A stretch of DNA of 64,000 bases, from assembly GCA_963678675.1 (NCBI GenBank), contig OY783199.1, positions 26,037,546-26,101,545 on the forward strand, written 5' to 3'. This stretch comes from Xiphydria camelus. Taxonomy: Eukaryota > Arthropoda > Insecta > Hymenoptera > Xiphydriidae. The notes beneath the pieces are model-generated. The model had not been told where the DNA came from and searched no databases. It was given only the letters and a program-made list of their open reading frames with translations. The position numbers and the translations under genes are program-made. Below, one piece after another: positions 13,401 through 27,200 of the stretch; the stretch's first letter is position 1; each line of letters starts with the position of its first letter.

Positions 13401-15340
13401 ACTCACACATAACCTCCGAAGAAAGGCGACTGCGATATCCTCGCCGGTTTCCGCATCCCGCAGACTGCTCCTTCATCGTGTGGTATCCGTATTCCCAGAG
13501 CGGCGCAACTGCTGTAATCCCAATTTCTCATTGTTGGTACAACACGCGACGAACTACTATACCGCTTCGACACTTTCAATGTTTACATCGCGCTGCTCGT
13601 CGCACTTCGAGCGGCGGCCATATTAGATTTTTTCAGGTATGTAGCATCGCGACAACGTGCCCCCTCCCCCCTTCGCCGCGGCACGAAGCGGCACCCCAGC
13701 TCCCCGTGCGAAATATCGTTCTAACCTAATGACGAGCGACCCCGATCTCGCGAGGAGCGAAACGCGCGAAATCGTGACGCACGATTCGCGTGATACGATT
13801 CACAACGAAGAAGGGCTTCGAAACTCAACCACGAGATACTTTGAAGCGCCGCCGGGTAGAATTTTCGAACGATTCGCAGGATTCTAAAAGAACGCTGCAC
13901 GCGCGGATACGACACGCGGTCGCGGGCGGCTAGCGAACTGGTAAAAAATCCGGGTTAGGCTGGAGCGCTGATCACGTGACCGCAGTCGATCACGAGACCG
14001 TTGCAATTTCAAACGGCAAACTCTCCGCGACACCCGTAGATACGCGGATTGAAGTAAATCGAAGGAATTAAACTGCGAAAAAAAACCCCGGCAGATTCTT
14101 CAATCAGTCGACCCTTTCCCTGATCTCGAACGCGAATTGCGTTCGCGGGATCGAGGATCGACCGAGCTCGAGTCGCCGAGTTGATACGAGCGCGGATTAC
14201 CGGAGAGCGGGTTCAGGCTTGCCGATTCCGAGCTCGGACGGGAGATGATTGGATGTGGGGATTTTTTTAGCAGGGACATCGCATATTAATTCTTTTATAG
14301 CATTCCACGAATTCGGCCTTCGACGTAATTCATATTTCATCGTCCGATCCGATGTCGATATCGCGCGATCGATTCGAAAATCCTCGATCGCTAAACTGGA
14401 AGTCTAGAAAAAATGACGCGATCGTAATCGCGCGAGATCGAAGCCGATTCGAAGCTCGACGTTCATCGACGAGTCGAAGATCCGATGCGATCGGTGTCTA
14501 ATGGCAAACTGGTTTCGTACGGCTCGAGCGCAGGTGACACATGTCCGTGTAAATGCGTAGCCGAACGAATCACTGCACGTACGAGTATGCGGGCAGCGAA
14601 CACGCACGACGCTTCGGAATCGCGTCGACTCCCACGTAACGAATGCCGATCGAGTCGCGCGCGAACTTCGTCCCATCCTCGTTATCGAAGGTCGCGCGAT
14701 TCCAAGGGGAAATTCATCGCGGCGGTGATTCGTGATTTGTAATTAATAGCGGATCCCCATCGATCGAGAAGCGCCGACGATTTCGCTATAACGCGACGTG
14801 AATTATTGCCGTAATCGCTTGCGGTATTAAACATTTTTACCCGCGTCGCTCGACGTGACGCTGTAAATTCTCGCAACATCCATCTCTCCGTTCGGCTTCG
14901 CAATATACGAACGCGGAATCGACCGATACGCGAATTGATTTCGAAGACGATTCCCGTTGGTCGATCGGCTATTTCCGCGTCGGCGAGCGTACAAGAGTGA
15001 CACGTTCGCGTCTTTCCAGTCGCTGTCGTCACGGCGCGCGGCGCTTCGCGATTCGATCGTTAAGACGCGTCGTTTCTCATTATACGAATCAGAGATCCGA
15101 TTCTCGCGATTCCGGTACCACCGGTTATTGTAAGCGCGTTCCTTCCTTTTTTCCTTCCCCCTGGCTCGTATTCCCGCATTTATCCCACACCGTACACCTA
15201 TCCGTATCCGAAGTCGATAACGAGACTTATCGCTCGGCGCTCGGAACAGCGACACGAGTCAAAATATTCGTAGTTTCGGGGATACGCCGGTGATCGACAG
15301 GGAATGAAATTAGCTGATCTATCTCTCGCTTTTATTCGCG

Positions 15341-15585
15341 CGCAAAAAAAAAAAGAATCAGTTGGATCTACTAAACCCGCGAGTAATTATTTATTTACAT
15401 CAATTAGATCTTTTTTCATATTAATCTCATATTTCTTCCTCGCAATTACATATCATTCCATATATATAATTAATCGTAAGGAAGAGATATCTAATCGATG
15501 TGTTAAAAGATTTCACTGATAAATAATCACTTGCGACCCCAAAAGTCATTTTCAGTAGATCCGACTAATTCTTATTCTCCCTGCG
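15341..15585. mobile_element. MITE family C, copy 2
   Basis: Shares AAAAAGAATCAGTTGGATC, GAGTAATTATTTATTTAC, GAGATATCTAATCGATGTG and the closing ATCCGACTAATTCTTATTC with copy 1, in the same order. Borders uncertain because the left end runs into an A tract. Confidence 0.6.
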
Positions 15586-17344
15586 GGATCATAAAAATCA
15601 AAACCGAAACACACCTAAACCTCCTTTCCAGATTTAAAACCCGACTCGTCAATTAACGATAGCGTTTTCAATTTTTACAATTGCCACGCGACATCGCGTC
15701 CGAGCTTTCTATATCCGCGATAGATCTACGTACACTTACAAGCCCACCTCCGCTCGGGGACGCGATTGCGCGACTTCGATATCGAGTCCCGGCTGGCGAG
15801 GAATACCTGGCGGCCCTAACAGTAATTCTCTCCCCGGAGGTGAGTGAGAGAGAAAGAAAGAGAGAGTACAAAATAACAGTCGCACAGAGCACAAGGCGAT
15901 ATTCTCGGCGTCCGACGAGACGGCATTTATGAACGCCATTGTACCCATACCTCGTGCACGGTACGATGGCGCGCATTAACGACCGTCCCGTCAAGCCTGT
16001 GAGTCTCGACGGGGCTCGGGCATCGATGCTCGCTCGCTCTCTCGCGTATATACCCGAGGGCGTCTCTCCCGCGATACACGCATCCCTTCGCCGATCGACG
16101 TACCCGCGGCGCGACCGCCTCTCTTCCCCCCGGAATTTTTCGAGCCTCCTCGCCCTCGATCGACGCGCGGATCGATTCGAGTGCCCCCCCCCCTCCCCCC
16201 ACCCGTCGAGACCGCGCGAGGGAAAGGCCGGACGAACGAATAAATCCTCCGCTCGGCACCCCGATCGATCTGGGAACCTCGCAAAAATTCGTGTCACGCG
16301 GCGAAACGTACGCGCCGCCCGAGGATAGATATTCCGACGTCGGGCGCCGCCGCCGGTATACTAATCGAGCGATTAGAGCGCGATTTAATCCGAGCCATCG
16401 ATCGAGATAGGGCAACGCGCGCGAGCGAGTATTTCTAATCCGTCGCTCGATCGCGTGAGAAAATCGAAAGAAATGTATTTCCGTGCTCGGCTCGCCGGGA
16501 GATTTTTTCACCGCGGTCGACGTATCTTCGCGGGTGTGAGAAATACGTCATTTCGAGCGTCTCCCCCCCGCCCCTGATCGCAGGGCATCCTTCCCTACGA
16601 TCCCCTCGGCACACGAGGATTTCTCCCGCGCGAGCTGATCGCGTCTCGCAACCGCGCGATTGCTCAAGAAGCCAACGAGCGCGCGTCCTCCTCCTCCTCC
16701 CGGGAGCCCGCGCGCGTTTGACCCACCGGCGCAGCGGAGCAAGAGACGAGAGCCGCGCGGCCCCCGCGCGCGTCCTCTTCTCGGAACGGCGACGCGCGCT
16801 CATGCTCGGTCCCATCCACCTAATAAACCGCTAACTATTCTCGCATACGAGACCAGAGGACCCCTACGGCTACGATCTTTTTGTCCGCGTCTTTTTACAA
16901 ACGACGGCCCGTCCGGCGGCTACGTGACGACGATTTTTCACCGCGGTATTTGCATTGGGCCCCGATAAACGGGCGCGCTCGGTGGGCCGCCGAGAGCCGC
17001 GGCGGCGGCGGCGGCGGCGCTCGTGACACCTTGCGCAAACGCCACGTACGTGTGGCCGCGCGCGTCGTCCTGTATATCGGAAACGCGCGTAGGTATACAC
17101 GGAGACGGTTCGCTGCGCTCGGCGCGCTGTACAAATGACGATCGAAACGCGCCACGGTGGCCCCCGTAAATGCTTACGCGAAGTTCCGTACTCCGATTCG
17201 CGGTGTTGAGCGGATGTACGGGGTGAAGCGGCACGATTTTAAAAAATCGCAAAGAATAGAGATTAAAAAAAAAGTTGTTTTCTTTCGGCAAAAATCATCA
17301 GGTCTACAGTAGTGGAAATTTACTTTACATGAAAAATAATCCTA

Positions 17345-17571
17345 CACTCTGAGAAAAAAATGTACTTGATCGAAATAAACGTGCCTTTGGATAGTCCCGA
17401 GAGAGTATTTATTCGATTTAAATGAATATCGATTTGATTCAAATAACATTTATTTAATTCAATAATCTAATATTTGCGTCCAACCGATATTCATTTAAAT
17501 CGAATAAATACGCTCTTGGGACTATCCAAAGGCACGTTTATTTCGATCAAGTAAATTTTTTCCTCAGAGTG
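17345..17571. mobile_element. hairpin MITE family B, copy 2, complete
   Basis: 227 bp, flanked by TA (17,343-17,344 and 17,572-17,573). The termini CACTCTGAGAAAAAA are inverted, and the arms extend inward through CGAAATAAACGTGCCTTTGG. The whole element can fold into one long hairpin. It has no coding capacity and lies 319 bp before ft exon 17,891. Confidence 0.8.
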
Positions 17572-17890
17572 TATGTATTTTGAAGATGATGTCAGACAGA
17601 CGACGTCCTTGTTTTTCCACACATTGTCGGAGCCTGAGAGTGAATCCGTACATGACGCAGCGTAACATCTCCAACGGAATGTTGTTTATTTCTTGCCGAA
17701 TTCGCTCTTTTAAACGAAGATTTCTATCTTTCATCAAATGAAGAAAAAATCTCTATTTTTTGCGATTTTTCAAAGTCGTCCCGTTTCACTGCCTCACCCT
17801 GCACCTGTTGCATGTCATTGCGCGCGCGACGGAACAAATTCAAATCGATACTCGGCAACTGAATCGTCACCTATCGTTATCGTATTTCAG

Positions 17891-18247
17891 GTGAAAGTCA
17901 CGGTCCTGGATAAGAACGACGTGGCGCCCACGTGGGGACCGGGTCCCTGGAGGTTCGACGTGTCCGAGGAGGCTCCACCCGGAACTCTCATCGCCACCCT
18001 GAAGGCCTTCGACCCCGATACCATCGGGACGCTCGGCTACACCCTCGTGCCGCCCGCTAAACCGGCCACGAGCGAGTTCGAGAGCGCTGTCCCGGAGAAC
18101 GAGGCGGAAGGTCAATTCACCCTGGATCCGAGCACGGGGCAGCTGAGATTGGCGGAAGCGCTGGACAGGGAATCCCGGGAAAGATACGTTCTCAGGGCGA
18201 GAGCCGACGACGGCGTTCAACACACGGACATCACGCTGACCGTTCAG
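17891..18247 (+). CDS. ft: ft visible exon 1 (cadherin repeat v1)
   Basis: 119 codons, phase 0 at both ends. Acceptor tatttcag, donor CAG|GTTGGT. It opens with the calcium linker VLDKNDVAPTW that ends a repeat encoded upstream, proving that earlier exons exist outside the window. It then encodes most of one repeat (FDVSEEAPPG ... STGQLRLAEALDRE ... ARADDGVQHTDITLTVQ). The stretch PAKPATSEFESAVPENEAEG is an insertion relative to a standard repeat. Confidence 0.9.
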
Positions 18248-21200
18248 GTTGGTGTCTTCGTCTTCGGGCAGCACAGATCAGGGAGTTCCTCGTTTCGTTC
18301 CTCCCTTCGTATATCTTCGCGACACGCGCTCGTTTGCCTGCGCGCTTTCCTGCGCAGATCGGATCGCCGCGCCGCCTCCGCACCCCGTAACGTACACCGC
18401 GCGGTCGAAGTCGCGAGTACGCCTTCCTTCTCGGCCGATCGGCGATCGTCCCCGCGACGATCGATTTCTCTCCCCGTACCCGGGTAGATCGCGTTGCCTC
18501 CCGCCGCACCGCGTACGAAACGCGCGCCGTCAACTATCGCAGAACGCGGTCGACTTATTCTCTCCCGCCACGGATTTCCGTCGCCCCTGCGATCGTCGGA
18601 CGTGCCTACGCGACGATCGATTCCCCCGTTTCCCCGACAGATCGGAACGCCCCCGCACCCCGTAACCCGCACCGTCGTCGCGCGCCGTGCGCGCTACACC
18701 GAGACACGCCGAGGCGCGAGAGATAAATACGTCCTCGTTTTGCCCGGCGTTCGATAGTTTCACCGCGATACCAATTGACGATTAGATCGAGCGCTTCCCA
18801 TTAAACTGACAGAACACGAGTTCGACCGGCAAAGTATTCTACTTTAGATATCCATCGATCGAGCGGGGGGCTCTCCTTTTACAACGCCGTTTTATACGTC
18901 GCGGATTAATTTATTCTCATCTTAACGCGCCCCCCCCCCCCCTCGATCGCGGTTGCCCGCGCGCAACCGCTCTTAGTCCGTCAGATAGTGACAGATTCTG
19001 GTGCCCCATTTTCGCATACAAGCCTCGAAGAGGGTTGAAAAGTACTTCGATTTTGAGCAGAATGAAGGGAAATTTACGAATGGTCCCTGGGGATAACATA
19101 TGGAAAATTCGATTTTTCTTAACAAAAAAATAAAAGGTGTCTTTTGCCCATTTTTTCACGCGCAAGCCTTCTTCGCTAAATGATTAATTAATAAAACCTG
19201 GCTTTGGAAAACCAAAGGCTTGAGTGTTGCAGGTGGCTAAAGGATTGAAATAAGGGCGTATAATCTTGTAAGGAAAAATCGAGATTTTGATCGATTTTCC
19301 CACACAAGCTTTTGATTTGCGAAGCCAGGTTTTATCAATTAATCATTTATTGAACAAGGCTTGCGTGAAAAAATTGGCAAGAGGTACCTTTTATTTTTTT
19401 GTTAAGAAAAATCGAATTTTGTCATATGTCATCCCCAGGGACCATTCGTAAATTTCCCTTCATTCTGCTCAAAATCGAAGTACTTTTCAACCCTCTTCGA
19501 GGCTTGTATGCGAAAACGGGGCACCAGAATCTGTCACTATCTGACGGTCTATCTCTTCCGATCGTCTCCGCGCGCCCGCTTTTCTCGCGTCACCGACGTT
19601 TCGAAATTCGTATCGTGTTCCCAATCGTCGTAGCCCGGTGTGCGCCGGATCGAGAACGATCTCTCGTTTCCGAAATTCGGAGAATACCGCGAAATCTTCG
19701 TCGGGGTTCGTCGCATCCGCGCAACCGTCGTCGGGGAGAAGATCCCTTTGTTTCGCGCGAGCCGTGAAACGGAGCCGAGCAAACCCGCCTCTCCGTGCTG
19801 TGCAGCGCGCGCGGCACGGCGCGGAGCGGCGGCGGCGCATAGAACAGGAAGTTGCGGATGACCTCTTAGCCCCGGGCCTCGTGCGCGTGGGTCGACCCGA
19901 CCCGTCACAATATTCCGGTACCAGCGCCAAGAACAATCAGCCCCTTCATCATCCCCACCCCTTCTACCCATCCCCGGACACCCTCGATTACGAAATCCCT
20001 AATCGAGAGATAAAAGTTTCAGCGGCGAGCCGCGTCTCTGTGTGTGACCTGTGCACAGTCTCCGAGGCCGATACCGTGCCGCTGTTCCACGGCGAGTCGC
20101 GCGCGGGGCTCGGTTTGCAACCGCGTGCTCGTACGACACGGCCACGTATTCCTATTTACTCGCCATTGTGCGAGGGCGGAGTGAAAAGTCCGATACTTTT
20201 TTAATTAAACACCTCCTTGCTTGTGAATTGTTCGTTTAGTTTTCAACATAGTCGCCTTTCCGCTCAGTACACTTCGTCCGACGATATTTCAATTTTTGTT
20301 AAACCCTCCGAAAAGTAATTTTTTTCTAAGTCTGTAAAGTAGCCAAATCCAAAGTAACTCAACTTCAGATCGACCAATTTCGCTGTTGCAACGGCAGACG
20401 AATGGGCTGGTGCGTTGTCGTGGTGGAACAAAACTCTTTTTTCGCCAAATGGCGGCGTATAGGTATACCATCTACTATAAAAGTATCGGACTTTTCACTC
20501 TGCTCTCGTATTACGAGTGATACGCTTTGGGCATCGCGGTAACTCGACTTCTCGCGGTTGCCTGTCATTAGGCGCAGCCCGAGTCGATAATGCTGCGCTA
20601 TAAATTGCATTTCCTTACGCTGTATCACACACGCGGTAATTTATCTAACTTCTACAAAACGAAGCAACGGACCAAATTATTCGGACGTCCGTCCGAATTA
20701 TAATGTATTATACGAAGCGCGGTATGTATCACGTCGTCGGAGTCTCACCTGTGCGTTTCTCCGCTGCCAGGGAAACGCATCGAATCTCGCCTCCTCGCGT
20801 GCACCAACCCACCATCCCGTCCCCCGTAACGCGTCCTCCGTTGGTCCCACGTTTAGAATTCGACGGCTCCGACGACCGCGAGAAGCAACGAATCGAGGGA
20901 ATTAACGAATCCTTCGCGCGCTTGCACCCCGCGGAGATATCCGAAGAAATAATTTCTCACGGCCCGCGGGTAATTATGTAGGTACGTATATATACGTGTA
21001 CGAGAAGACACCGCGCGCGCGCGCGCGCGCGTATGGGTACGCGTGGCGAGACAGAGGCCATGCGCATAGAGATTCCGGGAGGAAGAAACGACGCGTCCGC
21101 TCGTACCCGCTCTACTCCGACGTCCGACCGATATCCGATATCCGACTCGATCGTTACGTCAGTGCGCGCCCTCCCCATCCCTCGTACCTGCACTCTCCGC

Positions 21201-24200
21201 ATCGGCCTATAATTCATTACGGGTATCCGTAGCAATCCGACAATAAAAACAATACCCGCGTTTAACGAGTGGACCGAGCGTGGACCCCTCGAGCAACCAC
21301 AAAAGTTGTCTTTATGACGCTTCATTAACGGCAGGAATTCTTTTAAAGCCCACCCCCCGGCCCCATTGTCCACCGCTCGCGGTTCGGCCCTCTTAAAGGC
21401 AGGAGGAATGCCAGTCCGATCATAGTTTGCCGTTCGGCTCCGCGGTGGACCCGCTGCGAACAGTTGCGGAATCTTTCCCCTCCCCGACACCCGCCGCTCT
21501 TTCGGCCTCCCTCTCCCTCCCTCGCGCCGTGTACGCCTCTCGCTCTACCCCCTGTGCCGCAGCCCCGTTCCACGGCGCGTTCGGTTCTTCCTCCTTCTCC
21601 TCCTCCTCCTCCTTCCCCTCTCTCGCTCTTCTCTCTCTCTCCTTTCTTTTTACTCCCCCCTCTCCATAGCCCCCGCGCCGAGCACCCCGGCGTCTTCGCG
21701 AAGCCACCGCTAGTTTTTGCAACCCCCTCTCGCGCCCCTCCCCTCGCCCAGCAGACCCTAGGCATCTTCGATCGCCAAAATCGGAATGCCGTTCGATCGT
21801 TTATTCGATCGGCCGTCCTCTCTCTCTCTCGCTCCTCCTCTCTCCACTTTTCTTTCTCTTCCGCGGTCCGCGTCGCCACGCCGCAGCCACGAAGAGTCGA
21901 CCGGAATTCAGCCGGTAGATTTGCGCGATGCCGGAACCCAGGACGGATTTTTCCGATGAATCCCGAATCCGGCGATGCGAGAGAGATCGTTATCGGAACT
22001 TTCAGGTGACGGACACGAACGACAACGCGCCGGCCTTCCAAGCGACGGCCTACTCCTTCGACGTGCCGGAAAACGCGCCGCGGGGAAGTCGCGTCGGTCA
22101 GGTCGTTGCCACCGACGCCGACGCCGAAGGGCCCAACAGCCAGCTGAGCTACGCTCTCATCTCCGATTGGGCCAACGACGTCTTCTCCCTCAACCCGAGC
22201 ACCGGCGTCTTCACGCTCACCGCCAGCCTCGACTACGAGCAGGTGAGTCGCCTCCTCCGTCTTCCGCGCGCTTCGACGCCGCTCGTTGGCATTAACGTTA
22301 ACGGTAGATGCGGTCGCGAAGCTACCTACCGATGTCGCCTTGTCGGGCTGTGTAGCCTTTCTACCGGGAGAACTCGCAATTCCCACCCATGAAGTCGCGC
22401 TGCAAAATTGCAACTCTCTCTTTGGAATCTAAATCGAACACCAGATCGATTTCAATTTTATACCGCGAGTTCCAAGTCGAAATCGTACTTTTCACCCGAT
22501 ATATTTAACACGGAGCCGTTGTAAAAAGGCCTTTGAATTTTCTATCACAAATCTCCGCTTAATATCGCGAAACTCGACGACCGCGATGGAAGTAAAAGAC
22601 GCACGACCCGCGAGGAAAGCCTCGGTCGATACACTCCGCACGAATTCCGAGTTTACCCGCCGCACAGCTCCGCGCGCGGCTGCCGCTAAAGTCTCGCGTC
22701 GGTCTCGTGGAAAAAAAAGAGCGCGCGCGCGGCTGCTGCAGAAAGGAGAGCAAGGAAGACCCGGCGTAATGCGATGATCGGAACCAACGACCGGGCACCT
22801 ATATTAAAAGTCGTTACCGCCTAGGGCGACGATAACATGCGCGTCCCCGTACACGCACGCGGGCGCGTATACGCTCGGACGCTTCGACCGGGCGCGTATA
22901 CAGGTATATCGCCTTTTCGGGTATAGCGTATAGGGCTAGAATTTAGGATTTAAGCCTGACAGACGGACAGGCGGACGACGGACAGACGTTTCTAATGCCA
23001 GTCCCGTGCTACACTTCCAAGCGGGGAGCCGCGCGAGAGTTTCACCAACACCGCCGAGCGCTGCGCGTCACACGCGTCCGCGCCTACGTATACGCACGCG
23101 TAACGGGCCGCGCGGAGCGAGAACGGGTGGTACGGCGAGAGCGGTTCTCGCCGAGGGAGGGAAGGAGGGAAACCCGGGAGAGAGAGAGAGAGAAAAAGAG
23201 TGACGAGACGGGGTGGGAGGAGACAGAAGGCCGTTTATAGAACCCTTCATCAACCTAAACGCCCTTACCGATACACGCCAAGAATATTACCCGGCCTTCG
23301 AGACACCAGCGCGCTCCGTACGTGTGTCCGTCTACGAGTCGAACGCGTCGAGAAAGAATCGAAACGCAGAAATAACACGGTACCTCCCGAAACCCCCTCT
23401 TCGAGATCGTTCCCGCTCAAATCTCTAAGTATAGACTTTGAGGGGGTTGATTAAGAGACGCGGGTGAACGGAACGACGAGGGGTGACGCGAGGGGTTTCG
23501 GCTATCGAGTCTTTTCGCCGAAGAAACGAGGCTGCGGCGAATTCGCGTTCGGTCTGATTTCGAGCTAGCCGAGGTTTCGATCTTAACATTTTACGAAACA
23601 TCGAAATCTGCGGAATCGGTCGGTTGACCATCCTATTTTGTACATTTTTTCACGCTGATTGCAATAAGCACGGTTGTTAGGTCGATATCTCAAAGGAAAT
23701 ATAGGGTATCGGGGTGATTTAGCGCAGAAATAATTTTTTCTCCTCCAGAAAATCATCGATATCTCGGTGTTCCCTTGAAATTTGCCCGATATATCTATGA
23801 TTTTCGGAATCTGCACGAAAAAATACATAAGATAGGGTGGTCGAGAACTCGATTCAAGAGATTTCGATTTTCACGAAAAATCCAAATTTTGGTAAAAATC
23901 AAAATCTCCGGAATCGATCGCTCGACCACCCTATCTTATGTATTTTTTCGCGCTGATTCTGAAAATCGCCGATATATTTAGCCAATCTCAAAGGAACACC
24001 GAAATATCGACGATTTTGTGGGAGGAATAAATTTTTTTTTTGCGTAAAATCACTGATATCTTACATTTCCTTCGCGATATCGACCTAATAACCGAGGTTT
24101 TCGTAATCAGCGTGAAAAAATACATAAAATAGGGTGGTATAGAACTCGATTCAAGAGATTTCGATTTTCGCGAAAATTTGAAAAAATGTTGAGCATATAC

Positions 24201-27200
24201 CTTAAAATTTTCGTAAAAATCGAAATCTCCGGAATCGATCGCACGACCACCCTATCTTATGTATTTTTTCGCGCTGATTTCGAAAATCACCGATATATTT
24301 AGCCAATCTCAAACGAACACTGAGATATCGACGATTTTCTGGAAGAAAAAAAATTTTTTCTACATAAAATCACTGATATCTTATATTTTCTTCGCGATAT
24401 CGACCTAATAACCGATGTTTTCGTAATCAGCGCGAAAAAATACATAAAATAGGGTGGTTTAGAACTCGATTCAAGAGATTTCGATTTTCGCGAAAAATTG
24501 AAAAAATGTTGAGCATATACCTTAAAATTTTCGTAAAAATCGAAATCTCCGGAATCGATCGCACGACCACCCTATCTTATGTATTTTTTCGCGCTGATTC
24601 CGAAAATCGCCGATATATTTAACCAAACTCAAAGGAACACCGAGATATCAACGATTTTCTATGAGAAAAAAAATTGTTTCCTACATAAAATCACTGATAT
24701 CTTACATTTCCTTCGCGATATCGACCTAATAACCGAGGTTTTCATAATCAGCGCGAAAAAATACACAGGATAGGACGGTTAAGAGCTCGTTTCCAGAAAT
24801 TTCGATTTTCGCTAAAATCTTATGTATTCTTTCACGCTGATTACAAAAATCGTGATTATCAAGCGGATACTTCGAACGAAATACCATATATACGATATCA
24901 GCGATTTTATATACTCACACGCACACACACACACGCCCGTCACGAAGCGACCTCGATCGAAACGAATATCCCGGATTGACATCGAGGTCATTATCGTTCC
25001 AAGGCACAGATCGAATGTTACATTCCGCGGAAGAGACCGCAACGTCATCGATCCAGCTCCTCGCTAATCGTGATTAGAAGTTATCGTCGCGCCGATCTCG
25101 CACTTGTCTATAACGAAGCGCTGCTCTGCCCAAAGCCCCGTTACGCGTATGGGTGTACATGGGTGCGCGACGTGTAATGGTAATTGTTAAACGTCGCGCG
25201 AGTAACGTTAACGGTGCGTGTCGTAGTAATTGGAATTGATGCGCTCGGAGTGACGTCGCGACGTTCGTTTCGTAAACGAGGGACATTGGCGGATTTCTGG
25301 CGCGATCCGAGCGCTTCAATCGCGCGGCACCATACGGCGCAATGGAGAAATTGGACCGTATTATCCGTCCCCCGCGCGACGGGCGGAGGACGATTTTGAC
25401 AATTTATCTCGAACGCGTTCGGTGGACCGTTCCCTCCCACGATATATTCCTTTCAAGGAGCTCAACCAACCGCCGAATCGATATCTCGACCAGCTCGCGA
25501 GCTGTGCGGAGACGCACGCGATTCGCTTGCGAACCTCTCGACCCGCGACCGCCGAGGCCCGATACGCGCAGGGATTAACGAACCTGCGAGACTGTCCGTT
25601 ACGCCGCGTACACAGCGACAACGCGGCAAAAAGACAATGACAGCCGATAACAGTCGATTCGAGGCACGATAGTCGTCGATAACGGGCCTCTGTGGCGCGC
25701 GCATCCTCTTTGGTCCGTCTCCGACGCCGAAGGCGCTCCGCTCCGTTGGCGAGGATTCTCTAATGACCGGCATCTTCTCGAGGAGAGGTACCGCCGAAAT
25801 TATTTTCCCTCCCGGTCCGTCCGCCCGCGGTGAGAGGAGTCGCGACGGACATTTCCATCGAGTCGCTCGTCGTCCTTTTCGAGATTCGTCGGTCGAACGT
25901 TGATTTTCTCGTCATCGCGCGTCGTCCGCGCATCGCATTCCGTTTCTCCTATCCACGCGCTGCGCGAGCCTGGCGCGGATGCGAAGAGAGCGCGCGTCGA
26001 ACGCTCCCCCCCCCCCATTCACCGGGGGTGTAGATAAAACGATAATTCACGGCTGACCTCGGGGTTCGGTAGATTTCACCCGCCCCCTCTCCCCTTCGCG
26101 AAGGAGAGAGGCGTGATAGCAGGCGATCTCCCCCCTCCCTCCTCTTTCCGCGAGACTCGCGCGCTCAGAGAGACGATAGACGTTCGTTCCACACGACCGT
26201 CCTACCTCCCCCGGCCGTGGCTAAGGGTTGCAATCACGTCGCGCTTCGAATTTGCTCGCCTCGCACGGTGTACGCAGTCGAGTTCCACGCACGGAGAGTC
26301 CGTGACGCAGGGACGCGTGCGTCGGTCGTTTCCATCTGCGGGATTCTTACGATCAGTGGCGTGTCGTCGTAAACCGCGGCCCTACACGTGTACACTTTCA
26401 CGCGTCAGTCGTCCACGTCTTTCATCCCCCCGTCGCTTCGCCTCCGAAGGAGGTGGACGAGCGTCGACACTCAAAACCGCGTTTAATCGGCCGGAAGGGG
26501 GAACCTCTGCTTCCCTTCCGGAGGTAAATCACGGAAAACCCATCCCGCGCGTATTCGCTCTCTCTCTCTCTCTCTGCCATCCGGAGATTTAAGGATTCTC
26601 GAGCGTTACACTAAATATAGTGAGAAATACTTGAAAATGATTGCATTTTCGGTAGATTGAAGTGAAAAGAAAATTCAGTTAAATTTTCAAGTCTTTTAGG
26701 AAGCTCGTTGCAAAGATTCTCGAATAACAAAATAACATGTGTTCTTATGGGTTATAGCCAACGAACCGCGATATTTCTGAGAAAAATAGTGAAAAAATTC
26801 GGAAATTTTTTGAACGGCAAGTTCAATTAACTAAAATCATCTGTACCAATTTTCACGTTCATTAAGAAGCCTGTTATTTTTGTATTAATTGTTCTTTGTA
26901 AATTTAACCTTTGATAAGTCAATGTGGCAACGTTGCATGACGTCACAACATGACCAGATGTTTTGGGCTCCATTTTTGAACTCACAGATACGCACAAATG
27001 CTACTGTACGTCAAACGCTGTCGCCACATCGCACGAAGAACACACTTTTGAGTGTTGCCGTACCTCGGCGGACTAACTTTTAGCAGGGAAAAAGCCCCTG
27101 TACCGTTCGAGAAACCTTAACGCGCGCCGAATATTCCTCCCCCTTCTCCACTCACCTCCCAAGGCTCCGCCGCCACATCGCACCGGTCCCCCCCTTCTAC

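Larger units (their letters stand above)
1..17890. other. ft: intron of ft (5' portion of window), no exon seen
   Basis: About 17.9 kb with no cadherin linker motif (DxNDNxP) in any frame and no recognisable gene. It is very CpG-rich with simple repeats, and is broken by AT-rich inserted elements listed separately (1-172, 1383-1640, 5457-5649, 6262-6830, 7824-8392, 15341-15585, 17345-17571). Read as intron because exon 17891 begins mid-protein. A nested gene or regulatory RNA cannot be excluded. Confidence 0.7.
18248..22005. other. ft: ft intron, 3.76 kb
   Basis: CpG-rich, with a foldback element (18,976-19,549), a mariner remnant (20,179-20,500), a CG dinucleotide tract near 21,016-21,032 and pyrimidine-rich, CCT-rich sequence at 21,580-21,680. 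No further exon was seen; the exon ends on either side join in frame. Confidence 0.8.

Noticed and set aside
17738..17890. In-frame ATG and open sequence just before ft exon 17,891
   Set aside because: The exon opens in the middle of a calcium linker and a good acceptor (tatttcag) sits at the border, so this is intron that happens to be open, not a new start.
18917..19767. Matching open frames on opposite strands near 19 kb
   Set aside because: Arms of the 574-bp foldback, not duplicated genes.
21343..22413. A 356-codon open frame on the minus strand overlapping ft exon 2
   Set aside because: Arg/Gly/Glu-rich low complexity from purine-rich CCT-repeat sequence; it crosses a clear cadherin exon on the other strand and has no domain.
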